Positions 50,420 through 62,080 of a stretch of DNA of 64,000 bases are shown one piece after another. The notes under the pieces were generated by a model that was not told the origin of the DNA, searched no databases, and saw only the letters and a program-made list of their open reading frames with translations. This DNA comes from Staphylococcus pseudintermedius (lineage in GTDB: Bacteria > Bacillota > Bacilli > Staphylococcales > Staphylococcaceae), in assembly GCF_001792775.2 (NCBI RefSeq), contig NZ_MLGE02000004.1:62001-126000 (forward strand). Direction: 5' to 3'. Position numbers and translations under genes: made by a program. The first letter of the stretch is position 1. Each line of letters opens with the position of its first letter.

Positions 50420-50449
50420 GGAGCTGAGGAAACTTAATGTCCCAGCTCC
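50420..50449 (-). terminator. Terminator after acpP
   Basis: On the minus strand GGAGCTG and CAGCTCC enclose a loop of 16 nt, followed by TTTACTATATTTT, 8 bp after the acpP stop. Confidence 0.75.
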
Positions 50450-50457
50450 GATAATCA

Positions 50458-50691
50458 TTATTTGTCAAGTGTATTAATGTAATTAACAGCGTCTCCCACT
50501 GTGTTGATTTTTTCGGCTTCTTCATCTGGAATTTCAGTACCGAATTCATCTTCTAATTCCATTACTAACTCTGCGATATCAAGTGAATCAGCGCCTAGAT
50601 CGTCTTTGAAAGATGCATCTTCAGTGACTTTGTCAGCGTCTACGCCTAAACGGTCAACGATGATGTCTTTTACTTTATCGAAGTTTTCCAC
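50458..50691 (-). CDS. acpP: Acyl carrier protein
   Basis: ACP carries growing acyl chains in fatty acid synthesis. The 77-residue acidic protein has the phosphopantetheine site [10 protein letters not shown] with Ser36. It follows fabG after 228 bp, so it may also have its own promoter, consistent with its high demand. Confidence 0.97.
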   Translation of the reverse strand: MENFDKVKDIIVDRLGVDADKVTEDASFKDDLGADSLDIAELVMELEDEFGTEIPDEEAEKINTVGDAVNYINTLDK

Positions 50692-50919
50692 GTTGTTTCA
50701 CCTCCTTATAAAATAATGCTTTGTTTATGTAACGCATGTTGCGCGTTTTTTTATCGAATTGAAGTACTCGACTGTTATATTTTGCCATTTTATCGACTTA
50801 AATACAACCCATTTCAATGAAGTTCACCGCGTTCTACATACATTTCATTAACATCTTATGTGCGTTGAACAAAAATCTCTGTTTTCACTCAAGATTTCAT
50901 AATCGATACGCTGTCATGA

Positions 50920-51663
50920 TTATTCCATGTGCATGCCACCATTGACATGAATCGTTTGGCCAGTAATATATGCTGCTTTATCTGAAGCTAAAAATGCTAC
51001 TGTATGCGCGATGTCTGTATCTTGACCGAAACGACCTAATGGAATTTGTGTTTTCATCGTCTCTTTCAAGTCATCGTTTAACGCATCAGTCATATCTGAA
51101 ACGATAAAGCCTGGCGCAACAGCGTTGACAGTAATGTTACGTGATGCCAATTCGCGCGCTGCAGTTTTCGTCATGCCAATAACGCCTGCTTTAGACGCCA
51201 CATAGTTAATTTGACCTGGGTTCCCAACTGCACCAACAACACTTGTTAAGTTGATAATGCGTCCAGCACGTTGTTTCAACATTTGTGGCGTTGCTTTTTG
51301 GATACAGTTAAAGACACCTTTTAAGTTTGTATCAATCACATCATCCCACTCATGTTCTTTCATTCTCATGAGTAAGTTGTCTCTCGTAATACCTGCGTTG
51401 TTCACAAGCACGTCAAGTGAACCGAAAGTTTTGACGATTTCTTTAATCATGGCTTTCACTTCATCACCATTTGCAACATTTGCTTGCATAGCAACACTTT
51501 CGACACCTTTATTTTTAATTTCTTCAACAACGGCCTCTGCTTTTTCTTGGTTACCCGCGTAGTTAACGACAACATTGTATCCTTCTTCAGCAAGTTGTAA
51601 GGCAATACTACGGCCAATTCCACGTGAAGCACCTGTCACTAATGCAACTTTACTCATTTCCAA
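50920..51663 (-). CDS. fabG: 3-oxoacyl-ACP reductase FabG
   Basis: FabG reduces beta-ketoacyl-ACP with NADPH. The 247-residue SDR protein has [19 protein letters not shown] and catalytic YVASK. It begins [18 protein letters not shown], like the S. aureus start MKMTKSALV, and overlaps the fabD end by 14 bp. Confidence 0.96.
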   Translation of the reverse strand: MEMSKVALVTGASRGIGRSIALQLAEEGYNVVVNYAGNQEKAEAVVEEIKNKGVESVAMQANVANGDEVKAMIKEIVKTFGSLDVLVNNAGITRDNLLMRMKEHEWDDVIDTNLKGVFNCIQKATPQMLKQRAGRIINLTSVVGAVGNPGQINYVASKAGVIGMTKTAARELASRNITVNAVAPGFIVSDMTDALNDDLKETMKTQIPLGRFGQDTDIAHTVAFLASDKAAYITGQTIHVNGGMHME

Positions 51664-52576
51664 TCCATTCCTTTACATCTTCGAGCGTTTGAATCGAAGT
51701 TATTTTTACATCTCTACTCATTTTTTTAACTAAACCTGATAATACTTTGTTCGGACCGACTTCAATGAAATGATCCACACCTTGATCGATTAACCATTGA
51801 ACAGAATCAATAAATTGCACCGGCGAATACAATTGTTTCACCATTTGTTGTTTAATCGTCTCTGCGTCTGTTTCAGGTCTTGCATGAACATTTTGTACGA
51901 CGGGGGTTGTCGCATCATGCCACTCAAATTGATTGATATACGTTTTAAATTCATCTTCAATGACTTGCATCATAGACGAATGAAACGGTCCTGAAACGTC
52001 TAATGGCATCACTCTTTTCGCACCAAGTGATTTACCTTCACTCACTAAACGATCCACAGCAACTTTATGACCTGACACAACGATTTGTCCTGGTGCATTA
52101 ATATTCGCAGGCTCGACGATAGCATCTTCTGTTGAGATTTGATCACAAATGGCTTTCACTTCATCAAATGATAAACCTAATACTGCAGCCATACCACCAA
52201 CACCATTTGGAAATGCTTGTGCCATCAATTCGCCACGTTTACGAACGATTTGTACGGCATCTTCAAACTTTAAAACACCGCTCATCACAAGGCTTGAGTA
52301 TTCGCCTAAACTGTGACCAATCGTGTAATCAGCAGTCGATTGACCCATCGCAGCATAAAGTGCCATGCTATGTGTTAACAGTGCAGGTTGTGTATTTTCA
52401 GTTTGCCCTAACACTTGATTGGGATCTTCAAACATCGTCTCAAGTAAATTAAATGGCATGTGTTCAGCGGCTGCTTCTAAAATTTTCGTCGCCGCTTCAT
52501 CTTGTTGATACAAGTCTTGTGCCATCCCTACCTTTTGTGCCCCTTGTCCAGGGAACATCAACACAGTTTTACTCAT
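51650..52576 (-). CDS. fabD: Malonyl-CoA:ACP transacylase FabD
   Basis: FabD loads malonyl groups on ACP. The 308-residue protein has [12 protein letters not shown], the nucleophile Ser89 in [10 protein letters not shown] and the second-site [14 protein letters not shown]. It overlaps plsX by 8 bp and fabG by 14 bp. Confidence 0.97.
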   Translation of the reverse strand: MSKTVLMFPGQGAQKVGMAQDLYQQDEAATKILEAAAEHMPFNLLETMFEDPNQVLGQTENTQPALLTHSMALYAAMGQSTADYTIGHSLGEYSSLVMSGVLKFEDAVQIVRKRGELMAQAFPNGVGGMAAVLGLSFDEVKAICDQISTEDAIVEPANINAPGQIVVSGHKVAVDRLVSEGKSLGAKRVMPLDVSGPFHSSMMQVIEDEFKTYINQFEWHDATTPVVQNVHARPETDAETIKQQMVKQLYSPVQFIDSVQWLIDQGVDHFIEVGPNKVLSGLVKKMSRDVKITSIQTLEDVKEWIGNE

Positions 52577-53555
52577 CAGTGTCGCCTACCTTTGCTCTCA
52601 TATTTTCAACAATTTTTGTTTCACCCGCAATTTTCGCTTGACGAATCGCTGAATAAAACGCCTTTGCATTTGAACTGCCGTGCGCTTTGACCACGATACC
52701 GTCCAATCCTAACAACACTGAACCGCCATATTCGGAATAGTCCAACTGTTTCGCGATACGTTTAATGTCATTTTTTAAGACGAGTGCTGCTAATTTATTC
52801 TTAAGGCTCGATAACAAATCATTTTTCAAAATTTTACCGAATGATTTGGCAGTGCCTTCTAGGTTTTTCAATACGATATTACCTGTAAAACCATCTGTCA
52901 CAATTACGTCAGCTTCATCTTCCATAATCGATTTTGCTTCAATATTGCCGGTAAATTTGAATTGGTCTGTTTCAGACATTAAACGAAATGCTTCTTTTGT
53001 TAAGCTATTCCCTTTTTTATCTTCTGTCCCAATATTCAATAATGCCACTCTCGGTTCTGCAATATCTCTTAACTTTTGCGCATAAATATGACCGAGTACT
53101 GCATTTTGATACAAATGATCCGCTTTCGCATCAGCATTTGCACCGACGTCTAAAAATACGACACCTTTACCGCTCACCGTCGGCAAAGTAACGACTAACG
53201 CTGGTCGCGCCACCCCTGGCAAACGCCCTACAATAAAGAGGCCTGCCGACATGAGTGCGCCTGTGTTACCTGCTGAGACACATCCGTCTGCTTCTCCATT
53301 TTTCACTGCTTCCGCCATACGGACCATAGAGCTGTCTTTTTTGCGTTTAATGGCACGCACTGGCTCATCTTCCATTGAAATCTCTTCAGTTGTATGACGT
53401 ATTTCAATTCTTGGATGGTTCAAATGACATTGCTTTTCATCACCGAAAAGAATAATCTCCAAATCATCGAAATCTTGTACCGCTTTTTCAACAGCTTCAA
53501 GTACGATGTGAGGGGCATCGTCGCCACCCATCATATCTACAGCTAGTTTTACCAT
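52569..53555 (-). CDS. plsX: Phosphate acyltransferase PlsX
   Basis: PlsX converts acyl-ACP to acyl-phosphate for phosphatidic acid synthesis. The protein starts [15 protein letters not shown] and has [17 protein letters not shown] and [14 protein letters not shown]. The upstream ATG at 53564 is too close to the ribosome binding site (GAGGAT), so the ATG at 53553-53555 is preferred, giving 328 residues as in S. aureus. Confidence 0.95.
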   Translation of the reverse strand: MVKLAVDMMGGDDAPHIVLEAVEKAVQDFDDLEIILFGDEKQCHLNHPRIEIRHTTEEISMEDEPVRAIKRKKDSSMVRMAEAVKNGEADGCVSAGNTGALMSAGLFIVGRLPGVARPALVVTLPTVSGKGVVFLDVGANADAKADHLYQNAVLGHIYAQKLRDIAEPRVALLNIGTEDKKGNSLTKEAFRLMSETDQFKFTGNIEAKSIMEDEADVIVTDGFTGNIVLKNLEGTAKSFGKILKNDLLSSLKNKLAALVLKNDIKRIAKQLDYSEYGGSVLLGLDGIVVKAHGSSNAKAFYSAIRQAKIAGETKIVENMRAKVGDTDE

Positions 53556-53556
53556 C

Positions 53557-54117
53557 TTATTCATCCTCGCTTATGTAATACATTTTAAATAGGCCTTCAA
53601 AGACTTTTTCTTGCGCAACGAATGACGTCACACTCATTTCATAATATTTATCATCATGAAATTGGACTTCCGCTTCTGCAACAACGACATCACCCAATTG
53701 TACAGGTTTGACAAAGTGGATGTGACTTTCTTTCGTCAGTACGGATGCGTGTTTCACAATCGCGACACATAATGAATTCGCTTGTGCAAACAACACATGT
53801 CCACGTGCAATCGCATTTCGCGTAAAGACATCTTTTTTTGAAATCGTCATAATTGACTTCCCAGATAAATTAGGTTCTAGTGACACGATATCACCTATAA
53901 TGTCTTGATCTTCAAGGGCACTAATATTTTGATATTGATCTTTTGCTACATTTTTCACGCGTTCTCGAAGTTCAGGAATTTGTAACTGGCTTCGATCAAG
54001 GCGTATCGTCTGTATGCTCACTTCAAACATATCACTCAAAGCTTGATCAGTGATAAATGGATTTTGCTGGATGGTAGTTTCAATAAGTGTCCGTCTTTCA
54101 TCTTTCGTCTTTTTCAC
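53557..54117 (-). CDS. fapR: Fatty acid and phospholipid synthesis repressor FapR
   Basis: FapR represses the fab/pls genes until malonyl-CoA binds. It has an N-terminal helix-turn-helix ([19 protein letters not shown]) and a hot-dog domain ([19 protein letters not shown] [14 protein letters not shown]). The frame reaches 54144, but a GTG at 54115-54117 follows GGTGG by 7 nt and gives 186 residues like S. aureus. A FapR operator lies directly upstream. Confidence 0.95.
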   Translation of the reverse strand: MKKTKDERRTLIETTIQQNPFITDQALSDMFEVSIQTIRLDRSQLQIPELRERVKNVAKDQYQNISALEDQDIIGDIVSLEPNLSGKSIMTISKKDVFTRNAIARGHVLFAQANSLCVAIVKHASVLTKESHIHFVKPVQLGDVVVAEAEVQFHDDKYYEMSVTSFVAQEKVFEGLFKMYYISEDE

Positions 54118-54133
54118 ATCATCGCCACCCAAA

Positions 54134-54152
54134 TTTAGTACCAAGTCTTAAT
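54134..54152. promoter_or_regulatory. FapR operator upstream of fapR
   Basis: TTTAGTACCAAGTCTTAAT matches the published FapR box (TTAGTACCTAGTCTTAAT) at all but one or two positions. It lies 17 bp before the fapR start, so FapR controls its own fapR-plsX-fabD-fabG operon. Confidence 0.85.
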
Positions 54153-54243
54153 CGACTCCATTTTATTTTAACATGTTTACAGCACAGTTCAAAATGATTT
54201 CATGTCACATCAACACGCGAATATCAGGTCATTTGACTACCGA

Positions 54244-56289
54244 TTAATCAAAGCTTTGGTACAACACTTTATCTTCAATAAATGTCCGCAACCGTTCAAA
54301 TTCATTCGTAAAAAACACACCTGACTGCATTAATTGAGCTGCTTCATCTCTCGCTACTTCTAACATGCGATAATCCTCGACCAAATTGCCCACTAAAAAG
54401 TCAGGCAAACCACTTTGTTTCACACCAAAGAAATCGCCGGGCCCCCGCATTTCTAAATCTTTCTCACTCAATTCAAACCCGTCCGTCGTTTGCGTCATAA
54501 TTTGCATACGTTCGATTCCTGTTTCTGTTTTAGGGGAAGCAATGAGTACACAATAACTTTGAAAATCACTACGACCTACACGACCACGCAATTGATGTAA
54601 CGTCGACAACCCGAAACGATCCGCGTCATAAATCATCATAAAAGTCGCATTGGGCACATTCACACCGACTTCAACAACGGTTGTTGCAACAAGGACATCG
54701 AGTTCATGTGCACTGTACCGATGCATGACGTCATCTTTTTCATCTGCGCTCATTTTCCCATGTAATAAACCGATTCTTCGCTGTGGTAACGCTACTTGTA
54801 AATTTTCATACAGTGCAATCGCGTTTTGGACGTCTTCTAAATGTTCCGAGCTTTCGATAAGCGGTGAAATGACATACGCCTGTCTCCCTTGTCGCAACTC
54901 GCGTTCCATATGTTCAATGACTTGGGCGTATTGCTCATGTTTCACCCAGTAAGTTTCAATCGGTTTACGGCCTTTTGGTAAACTTTTAATTGAGGAGACA
55001 TCCATTTCACCAAATACTGAAATGGCGAGCGTTCTAGGAATCGGTGTTGCAGTCATAAAGAGAACATTGCTGAGTGCACCTTTTTCACGTAACTTTTGAC
55101 GCTGTTGCACCCCAAAACGATGCTGTTCGTCCGTAATCACAAGACCCACATTATGAAACGCCACATCATCTTGAATCAATGCATGTGTACCAATCAAGCA
55201 ATCAATTTCGCCATTTGCTAACCGTTCAAGCAAGAGCTGACGTTTTTTCCCTTTGACAGAACCAGTTAACAGCGCTACGTTCATATACGGTCCAAATAAT
55301 TCGACCAAACTTTCCGCATGCTGTTCCGCTAAAATCTCTGTCGGTACCATCAATGCTGATTGGTATCCTGCTGTTTTCATCGCATACATACAAATCGCCG
55401 CTACGACCGTTTTACCGGAGCCCACGTCCCCTTGTAATAAACGGTGCATACGTATTGGTGCTTTCAAATCACGGAAAATTTCATTCACACTTTGTTTTTG
55501 CCCCTCTGTCAGCTCAAAAGGCAACGTCTCTATAAACGTTTTAACTTGCTGAATATCATATTGTACTTCTATCGCTTCTTCTGACATTTTTTCCATACGA
55601 TTGAGCCACTGCATACGAAGCTCAAACATAAAAAATTCTGTAAAAGCAAACGTCCGGCGTGCACGTAATAACGATTGCTGATCTTTCGCTTCATGAAGGG
55701 CATGTATAGTATCATGTAACGTTTCTAACTTGTATTGTTCACGCATCGAAGCCGGCAACCATTCATGAATTGTAATGTCTTGTAGTGTTTGTTGAATCAT
55801 ATCGCGCAACGTTTTTTGTTTTAACCCTTCTTTCACACGATAAACAGGTGTAAACTGCGCATCCGCTAACTGCGACAGATCAAAAAACATTTTCTGACCA
55901 TTAATTTCTTGTTTACGGCGAGACCATTTTCCTTTAATAACGACCGTCTCATGCAACTGAATTTTATTTTTCAAATAGGGTTGATTGAAGAACACTGCTT
56001 TGACCGCAATCCCATTAATCATGAGATGAACTGTCAATTTTGAACGATTTCTTCCAAAAAAAGCGACAGTGGGGGTTGAATATACTTCCCCGCGAACTGT
56101 CACATGAGATTCATCTTCAGCCGTCGTCAAATCAACCAACGTATTATCTTCATAACGCGTCGGTAAATAAAGCACCAAATCTTGAATGGTATGAATATTC
56201 ATTTCGTTTAAAATGGCCAACCGTTTAGGACCTAACCCTTTGATGTCCTTAAGCGCATAAGGATTTTCAATGAGGTTTAACTTTGTCAT
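54244..56289 (-). CDS. recG: ATP-dependent DNA helicase RecG
   Basis: RecG reverses stalled forks and branch-migrates Holliday junctions. The 681-residue protein has an N-terminal wedge OB domain ([20 protein letters not shown]), Walker [25 protein letters not shown] (DExH box) and [13 protein letters not shown] with the helicase motif [10 protein letters not shown]. It ends 3 bp before sdaAA on the same strand order. Confidence 0.96.
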   Translation of the reverse strand: MTKLNLIENPYALKDIKGLGPKRLAILNEMNIHTIQDLVLYLPTRYEDNTLVDLTTAEDESHVTVRGEVYSTPTVAFFGRNRSKLTVHLMINGIAVKAVFFNQPYLKNKIQLHETVVIKGKWSRRKQEINGQKMFFDLSQLADAQFTPVYRVKEGLKQKTLRDMIQQTLQDITIHEWLPASMREQYKLETLHDTIHALHEAKDQQSLLRARRTFAFTEFFMFELRMQWLNRMEKMSEEAIEVQYDIQQVKTFIETLPFELTEGQKQSVNEIFRDLKAPIRMHRLLQGDVGSGKTVVAAICMYAMKTAGYQSALMVPTEILAEQHAESLVELFGPYMNVALLTGSVKGKKRQLLLERLANGEIDCLIGTHALIQDDVAFHNVGLVITDEQHRFGVQQRQKLREKGALSNVLFMTATPIPRTLAISVFGEMDVSSIKSLPKGRKPIETYWVKHEQYAQVIEHMERELRQGRQAYVISPLIESSEHLEDVQNAIALYENLQVALPQRRIGLLHGKMSADEKDDVMHRYSAHELDVLVATTVVEVGVNVPNATFMMIYDADRFGLSTLHQLRGRVGRSDFQSYCVLIASPKTETGIERMQIMTQTTDGFELSEKDLEMRGPGDFFGVKQSGLPDFLVGNLVEDYRMLEVARDEAAQLMQSGVFFTNEFERLRTFIEDKVLYQSFD

Positions 56290-56291
56290 TA

Positions 56292-57179
56292 TTAATCACC
56301 AAAAATCTGTTGTTTTAATCGCTGACCTGTTGGTGTACCCGCTAAGCCACCACGACCTGTTTCACGCAAAGCAGATGGCATCGTTTGACCAATTTTATAC
56401 ATCGCATCAATGACTTCATCTGTTGGAATGCGAGATGTAATACCTGCCAATGCCATATCCGCTGACACAATCGCATTGGACGCGCCCGCCGCATTACGTT
56501 TTACACAAGGTACTTCCACTAAGCCTGCCACTGGATCACATACGAGACCTAACATATTTTTAAGACAAATCGCAAAACCTTCTGCAGATTGTTGCGGTGA
56601 TCCGCCAGCTGCTTCAACAATTGCCGCAGCTGCCATTGCACTTGCTGAACCGACTTCTGCTTGACAGCCACCTGCCGCACCAGAAATAGACGCATTGTTC
56701 GCTACAACAAAACCAAAAGCACCCGACGTGAGTAAAAAGTTCAACATATCTTGTCGGTTTAATTGTAATCTATTTTTAAGTGAAAATAAAACACCAGGAA
56801 CAACGCCAGCAGAACCCGCAGTAGGTGTTGCACAAATTTTCCCCATCGCTGCATTCACTTCATTTGTCGCTACTGCTTTACTTACTGCATCTAACACTAG
56901 ATTACCTGCTAATGCTTGGCCGCTTTCGATGTATTGTTTCATTAAGACCGCATCGCCACCCGTTAATCCTGTTTTAGAAGTGACCCCTGCTAATCCTTCT
57001 TCAAGTGCATTTTCCATCGTTTGTAAATTACGATCCATGTGCGTATACACTTCTTCAGCTGTCATACCCGTTACAGCCATTTCTTGCTCTAACATAACTT
57101 CATAAATCGCTTTATTCTCCGCTTCACATCTCTCAATTAATTCTTTGACACTTTTAAACATTTTCACGTCTGTCATCAT
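56292..57179 (-). CDS. sdaAA: L-serine dehydratase, alpha (iron-sulphur) subunit
   Basis: With SdaAB it deaminates L-serine to pyruvate via a [4Fe-4S] cluster. The 295-residue protein has the likely cluster cysteines in [26 protein letters not shown] and [16 protein letters not shown]. Start ATGATG after GGGGGA. Adjacent to sdaAB (0 bp). Confidence 0.95.
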   Translation of the reverse strand: MMTDVKMFKSVKELIERCEAENKAIYEVMLEQEMAVTGMTAEEVYTHMDRNLQTMENALEEGLAGVTSKTGLTGGDAVLMKQYIESGQALAGNLVLDAVSKAVATNEVNAAMGKICATPTAGSAGVVPGVLFSLKNRLQLNRQDMLNFLLTSGAFGFVVANNASISGAAGGCQAEVGSASAMAAAAIVEAAGGSPQQSAEGFAICLKNMLGLVCDPVAGLVEVPCVKRNAAGASNAIVSADMALAGITSRIPTDEVIDAMYKIGQTMPSALRETGRGGLAGTPTGQRLKQQIFGD

Positions 57180-57845
57180 TTAATTATCCCCCATCAACGA
57201 AACTGTTACGACACCTGGAACTTGTCGAATCGCATCTAAAATCTTGTCATTCACTTCATCGTCCAGTTCACACGTCATTAACGCTTGATCACCTTTTTCT
57301 TTTCGTGACACTTGCATACTGCCGACGTTAATACCGTCATCACCTAAAATATTGGCAACTTTACCAATCGTACCAAATGTATCTTGATGAAATACGAGTA
57401 ATGTCGGATAGTTACCACTAATGGCTAATGGAAAACCGTTAATCGCGACAATTTCAATTTTACCGCCACCAATCGATACGCCTTCAACAGAAATATTTTT
57501 TACTCCATCGGTCATGTCGATAATTGCTGTGTTTGGATGTGAACGTTCTTCACTCATTTCAATAAAGTGTATGCGCATGCCGGCCTCTTTTGCAGTTTCG
57601 AGACTCGTTACAATGCGATCGTCATCTGTGTCATAGCCGAGTAATCCCCCGACTAATGCGACGTCTGTACCGTGCCCTTTGTATGTTTCCATAAATGAGC
57701 CGTATAGATAGATGTCTGCCCGTTCTGGTTGTTTGCCGAATAGATCTCTTGCGACAAGACCGATTCTGACGGCACCTGCTGTATGTGAAGATGACGGACC
57801 AACCATTGTAGGTCCGATAATATCAAATACGCTTTTATATTTCAT
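57180..57845 (-). CDS. sdaAB: L-serine dehydratase, beta subunit
   Basis: The 221-residue protein has the SDH beta start DIIGPTMVGPSSSHTAGA, then a C-terminal ACT domain (VANILGDDGINVGSM...VPGVVTVSLMG) that may sense serine. First gene of the sdaAB-sdaAA pair. The leader region (57846-58060) is extremely rich in T and G on the plus strand. Confidence 0.95.
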   Translation of the reverse strand: MKYKSVFDIIGPTMVGPSSSHTAGAVRIGLVARDLFGKQPERADIYLYGSFMETYKGHGTDVALVGGLLGYDTDDDRIVTSLETAKEAGMRIHFIEMSEERSHPNTAIIDMTDGVKNISVEGVSIGGGKIEIVAINGFPLAISGNYPTLLVFHQDTFGTIGKVANILGDDGINVGSMQVSRKEKGDQALMTCELDDEVNDKILDAIRQVPGVVTVSLMGDN

Positions 57846-58115
57846 TTTTGCTCCCCCCGTTTTTGACCATCAAATGTGTCTCTTTATTATATCAATGTTC
57901 TTTGTAGAATGTAATTTTTGTTGTTTTTTATTATTTGTGTTTGATTGTGTTGTTTTTCCTATATGGTTTTGAACATTTGGTGTTTGTGATACGTTTGGTT
58001 TTGATGCGGTGTTTTTGATACATTTCAGGTTATAATGTCGCGTTGGTTTTGACATTGTAGCTCACAGAATACTATTCCTTTAACATTTCAGTTATTTGGA
58101 TTGCTTGCCACCCTC

Positions 58116-58368
58116 ACGTTCCTAGGCGCTCGCTTCAACTCAATTCGGCTTAATTGTGGTGTACATGGGGTGGTTGCCGAATTGGATTTTGGGAGCAGTA
58201 CAGTAATCTCATGTGTAACAAAGATTTCGTTGTATTGCCCCCGCAAGGCTGACTGGGCTTCTCAAAAGCAAGCGTATTGAGAAGTCAGACAACTACTGCG
58301 ATAACCATTAACCACTTTCAAGGTTTAAAGACATGCATTTGTATTGAACTCTATGCCTCAGGAGTCTT
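58116..58368 (+). repeat. Intergenic repeat, copy C
   Basis: Third copy. The conserved part is 58184-58303. Copies A and C also share the following stretch (AACCACTTTCAAGGTTTAAA and beyond). With copies A and B it shows the same two stem-loops, so it is a mobile or replicated structured element, not a chance similarity. It lies in the 950-bp gap between sdaAB and fakA; nothing else is recognisable there besides a small partial copy and a terminator. Confidence 0.85.
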
Positions 58369-58657
58369 GGGTGGCTTTGGCAATCTCTGGCATCGTTTTT
58401 GAGCCGTCATGATACATGGAAGGCATGTCCACTTGTTGCCTAAGAACAGTTCAATAGACTTAATGCCTACACCATTACACTTCTGTACCAAGAAGCACCT
58501 TTGAAAATCAAAAGCAGTCCATTTTAACTACAGTTTCAAAAAGGCATATGCTCATTTTCAATACCCTTTTCTAGAATTATCAAGACACACGATGCAAATC
58601 AAAAAATATACTACATTTACTAACATTAAGTAAACATCAAGTGGTGAGTTGATTTCT

Positions 58658-58675
58658 GCCCTAGGAATGCGAAGG
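58658..58675 (-). repeat. Short partial copy of the intergenic repeat's left end
   Basis: CCCTAGGAATGCGAAGG is the reverse complement of the left edge of copy B (CTTCGCGTTCCTAGGG) with one change, in opposite orientation to copy C, about 290 bp away. It may mark a second end of a composite element. Confidence 0.4.
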
Positions 58676-58736
58676 TTAAGTTCGTCAATCTGTTAACAAC
58701 GCTCTACTCCGTAATACGGAAAACCCAACGACCATT

Positions 58737-58778
58737 AAAAAGCATCAAACAACGATGATACGTCGTCTGATGCTTTTT
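58737..58778 (-). terminator. Terminator after fakA
   Basis: AAAAAGCATCA and TGATGCTTTTT form a perfect 11-bp stem, with T residues following on the minus strand, 18 bp after the fakA stop. Confidence 0.85.
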
Positions 58779-58795
58779 AGGTTCTATCAATCAAA

Positions 58796-60460
58796 CTATT
58801 CTACTGCAAATAAGTATGGATAAATTGGCTGTTGACCGTCTTGTACTTCAACTTCAACGTCTTCATAGTGCTCACCTACGAATGTTTCAATCCAATCTGT
58901 TAATTCGCTCTCCGCTTCTTCACCTGTGATAATCGTTAAAATTTCACTATCTTCGCTTAACATGTGATTTAAAGTATCTTTCAATACGGTTTGCTTGTCT
59001 CGGTCACTTGCGATGATTTTATCTTCTACAAGTCCCATGAAAGCACCTTTTTCAATTTCGATACCGTCAATTTTCGTATCTCTCACGGCATAAGTCATCG
59101 CACCTGACTGGATGTCGTCAATAGCTGCAGTCATTGCTTCTTCGTTAGTCGCTAGGTCCGCGCTTTCATCATAATGGAACATGGCTGCGATACCTTGTGG
59201 GACAGTACGTGTTGGAATAATGATCGTTTCAACTTCAACAATATCTGCTGCTTGTTGACTCGCCATTTGAATATTTTTATTATTCGGTAAAATAATGGCA
59301 CGCTTACAACCACTGTCGTTAATCACTTTGACAATGTCTTCAGTTGAAGGGTTCATCGTTTGACCGCCACTAATGACATGTGTCGCACCCATTGATTTGA
59401 ACAGCTTTGTAATGCCGTCACCCATTGAAATGGTAATGACCGCTGTTTCTACAGTTTGTGTTGTATCATTTATATTTTTTGTTTTAGATTGATGTGCTGC
59501 TTCTTTACGTAAAACTTCACGGTGTTGTTCACGCATATTTTCAGCTTTAACTTTAATCAATTCACCGTACTTTTGACCGAATGAAAAGACTTCACCTGGT
59601 GTTTCTGTATGAACATGGACTTTCACGATTTCGTCATCACTAATTACCAATAATGAATCCCCAAACTGGCTCATTTCTTGTCTAAAGTCAGCTTCATCAA
59701 ACGGTGCTTTATCTGCTTCGAAACGCACCATCATTTCTGTACAATAGCCATAGACGATATCATCTGTATCAATAACCCCATGAAAATCGTGTTCATCATT
59801 AAAGAAAGCTTCACGATCGACTTTCGGTGCTTCTGCGACAATTTTTTCACCTTTCATCGCTTTAAGGAAACCTTCATAAACTAATGTCAGGCCTTTACCA
59901 CCGCTATCTACAACGCCGACTTCTTTCAGCACTGGTAATAAATTAGGTGTATTTTCAAGTGACTTTTGCGCTTCTTCATAAACATACGCCATCACTTCCA
60001 AACAATCGTCTGTTTCTTGCGCTTTTTTAACAGCTGCTGCACCGGCATCTTTAGCGACAGTCAAAATTGTCCCTTCCACCGGTTTCATGACTGCTTTATA
60101 AGCTGTTTTAACACCAGCTTCAAAACTTTCCGCGAATTGTTTGACATCAATTTCTTCTTTATCTTCTAATGCTTTTGAAAATCCGCGGAAAATTTGAGAT
60201 AGAATAACACCAGAGTTGCCTCGTGCGCCCATCAATAATCCTTTAGAAAAAGCTTTACCTAAGTTCCCAATATGAGCCGTCAAATGGGCCTGTACTTCTT
60301 CACGTCCAGAAGTCATTGACAAGTTCATATTTGTACCTGTATCCCCATCAGGCACAGGGTAAACATTTAATGCATCCACCATGTCCGCATTATTTGATAA
60401 ATTTTGTGCCCCTTGTATAATCATGTCGGCAAATAGATTACCGTTGATCTTCGTTATCAT
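58796..60460 (-). CDS. fakA: Fatty acid kinase FakA (DAK-like ATP-binding subunit)
   Basis: FakA phosphorylates fatty acids bound by FakB, feeding exogenous and recycled fatty acids into phospholipid and signalling to SaeRS in S. aureus. The 554-residue protein has an N-terminal DhaL-like kinase domain ([34 protein letters not shown]) and a C-terminal DegV-like domain. It is 12 bp downstream of the Asp23-family gene. Confidence 0.95.
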   Translation of the reverse strand: MITKINGNLFADMIIQGAQNLSNNADMVDALNVYPVPDGDTGTNMNLSMTSGREEVQAHLTAHIGNLGKAFSKGLLMGARGNSGVILSQIFRGFSKALEDKEEIDVKQFAESFEAGVKTAYKAVMKPVEGTILTVAKDAGAAAVKKAQETDDCLEVMAYVYEEAQKSLENTPNLLPVLKEVGVVDSGGKGLTLVYEGFLKAMKGEKIVAEAPKVDREAFFNDEHDFHGVIDTDDIVYGYCTEMMVRFEADKAPFDEADFRQEMSQFGDSLLVISDDEIVKVHVHTETPGEVFSFGQKYGELIKVKAENMREQHREVLRKEAAHQSKTKNINDTTQTVETAVITISMGDGITKLFKSMGATHVISGGQTMNPSTEDIVKVINDSGCKRAIILPNNKNIQMASQQAADIVEVETIIIPTRTVPQGIAAMFHYDESADLATNEEAMTAAIDDIQSGAMTYAVRDTKIDGIEIEKGAFMGLVEDKIIASDRDKQTVLKDTLNHMLSEDSEILTIITGEEAESELTDWIETFVGEHYEDVEVEVQDGQQPIYPYLFAVE

Positions 60461-60472
60461 GCAAATATCCTC

Positions 60473-60847
60473 CTATTTGTCTTTCCCGTCATTATTAAAG
60501 CGCACGCCCTGAACAAAAATATTCACAGAGTTGACTTTAAGTTTTAATGTATTTTCTAAAGTATATTTCACAGTTGATTGCACGTTTTGCGCAACTTCTG
60601 AAATTTTCACACCGTAACTTACAATAATGTGCATATCTACGTCTAATACACCATTATCTTCCCTCACTACGATCCCTTTCGCATAGTTTTCATGTCCTAA
60701 AATTTCAGCAATACCGTCTCTCACTTGTTGACGTGAAGCCATTCCAACAATACCATAACATTCTACAGCTTTACCGCCTACAATTGACGCGATTACTTCA
60801 TTTGAGATATCGATACTTCCATAATCATTTGTAATTTCTAAAGCCAT
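60473..60847 (-). CDS. Asp23/Gls24-family protein (YloU-like)
   Basis: The 124-residue protein has the Asp23 features: IASIVGGKAVECYGIVGMA, DVDMHIIVSYGVKISEVA and VNIFVQGVRF. Its function is unknown; relatives are linked to envelope stress. The constant pairing with fakA suggests a shared role at the membrane. Confidence 0.92.
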   Translation of the reverse strand: MALEITNDYGSIDISNEVIASIVGGKAVECYGIVGMASRQQVRDGIAEILGHENYAKGIVVREDNGVLDVDMHIIVSYGVKISEVAQNVQSTVKYTLENTLKLKVNSVNIFVQGVRFNNDGKDK

Positions 60848-61097
60848 CCTTTTCGCCTCCTATTTACAAATTCACTCTTTTATATCATCTATCACTATAT
60901 TTATTAAAATTGATTACCAATCATTAAAAAACACTCTGATTTCTAATAATATTATATTACTATATCTGACGAGTCGTTGCCAATATACGTATGTGCACGA
61001 TTACATTTTCTCATATTTCAGTTAATCACAGTTTCAAATTATATCAGAAAGTGCATAACACAAAAAGTGATTTATGAAAATATAACCTAACTTTTTA

Positions 61098-61126
61098 TTG
61101 CATGTCAATTATTAATGTGGTATATT
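61098..61126 (+). promoter_or_regulatory. Predicted sigma-A promoter of rpmB
   Basis: TTGCAT (61098-61103) and TATATT (61121-61126) are spaced by 17 nt, and TGG before the -10 makes an extended -10. It lies about 55 bp upstream of rpmB. Confidence 0.7.
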
Positions 61127-61179
61127 ACCTTAGTATGTAGTAGAAAAGTGTATTTGTATTTCTTAAAGGAGGTACGATG

Positions 61180-61368
61180 ATGGGTAAAGAATGTTTCGTA
61201 ACAGGACGTAAAGCTTCAACAGGTAACAGACGTTCACACGCGTTAAACTCAACTAAACGTCGTTGGAATGCTAACTTACAAAAAGTTAGAATCCTTGTTG
61301 ATGGTAAACCTAAAAAAGTTTGGGTTTCAACTCGTGCTTTAAAATCAGGTAAAGTTACTCGCGTATAA
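61180..61368 (+). CDS. rpmB: 50S ribosomal protein L28
   Basis: The 62-residue protein ([16 protein letters not shown]...) matches S. aureus L28, including the CxxC-less form (only one Cys near the start). The second of two adjacent ATGs is chosen, as AAAGGAGG is then 10 nt upstream. It is divergent to the yloU-fakA operon. Confidence 0.96.
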   Translation: MGKECFVTGRKASTGNRRSHALNSTKRRWNANLQKVRILVDGKPKKVWVSTRALKSGKVTRV

Positions 61369-61390
61369 TTAACAACATATATCGAAATAA

Positions 61391-61424
61391 AAAACAGGTC
61401 TTTATGTGGGAGACCTGTTTTTTT
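61391..61424. terminator. Bidirectional terminator between rpmB and thiN
   Basis: AAAACAGGTCT and AGACCTGTTTTTTT form an 11-bp stem with a T tract on the plus strand and an A/T tract serving thiN on the minus strand. Confidence 0.85.
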
Positions 61425-61438
61425 ATTGCTACTCATTT

Positions 61439-62080
61439 TTACTTATCTCGACTTCTCATGACATAGACGCCACCTCGATGAACGATGACCTCTCCTTGTT
61501 TTGCATCAAATTCGTTTGAGACTGTTAAAGTTTCGCCTCGATTCAACTGCTGCTCGCACAATTCATATTTAAACCCTTTTAATGAAAGTACGACTTGATC
61601 CACCCCTTGCATAAACGAAACATAACGATAAGCTGTATCATTTTGTAATACATGCTGACCTTTAGTTAAATATTCGATTTCATTTTGTTGATCAATGAGT
61701 TGAATACGCACCGCTTCAAAATCAGGGTGTTGCAGGAGTTCCATAGCGCCCATAAAATGATCTAAACGTCCACCTGTTGCCCCAAAAATTTGAATATGAT
61801 GATACCCTTGTTCCACTGCAGTGCGTACAGCAAGGGCTAGGTCTGTATCGGCTTTTTCGGCTGGTACGGGCTCAATGGCAATGCGTGATTGTACCCATTC
61901 GCGTTCACTTTCAGAAATTGAATCAAAATCGCCTACCGCAAAGATTGGCGTAATATTGTGTTGTAATAAAATCATCGTCCCTCTATCTACGCCCCCCCAT
62001 GTTTGATGGCGTTGGTTGTCGAACAATGCTTCTGGCAATTCGCGATCACTACAGAGCAAGCCAATGACTTTATCATTCAT
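61439..62080 (-). CDS. thiN: Thiamine pyrophosphokinase
   Basis: This family makes thiamine diphosphate from thiamine and ATP. The 213-residue protein has the DFDS site (VGDFDSISE), FGATGGRLDHFMG and EKADTDLALAVRTAV. Its start overlaps the rpe stop by 1 bp. Normal length. Confidence 0.94.
   Translation of the reverse strand: MNDKVIGLLCSDRELPEALFDNQRHQTWGGVDRGTMILLQHNITPIFAVGDFDSISESEREWVQSRIAIEPVPAEKADTDLALAVRTAVEQGYHHIQIFGATGGRLDHFMGAMELLQHPDFEAVRIQLIDQQNEIEYLTKGQHVLQNDTAYRYVSFMQGVDQVVLSLKGFKYELCEQQLNRGETLTVSNEFDAKQGEVIVHRGGVYVMRSRDK

Noticed and set aside
57870-58055. Minus-strand frame of 61 residues rich in K, N and T upstream of sdaAB
   Set aside because: Low-complexity composition that mirrors the T/G-skewed DNA; no ribosome binding site.
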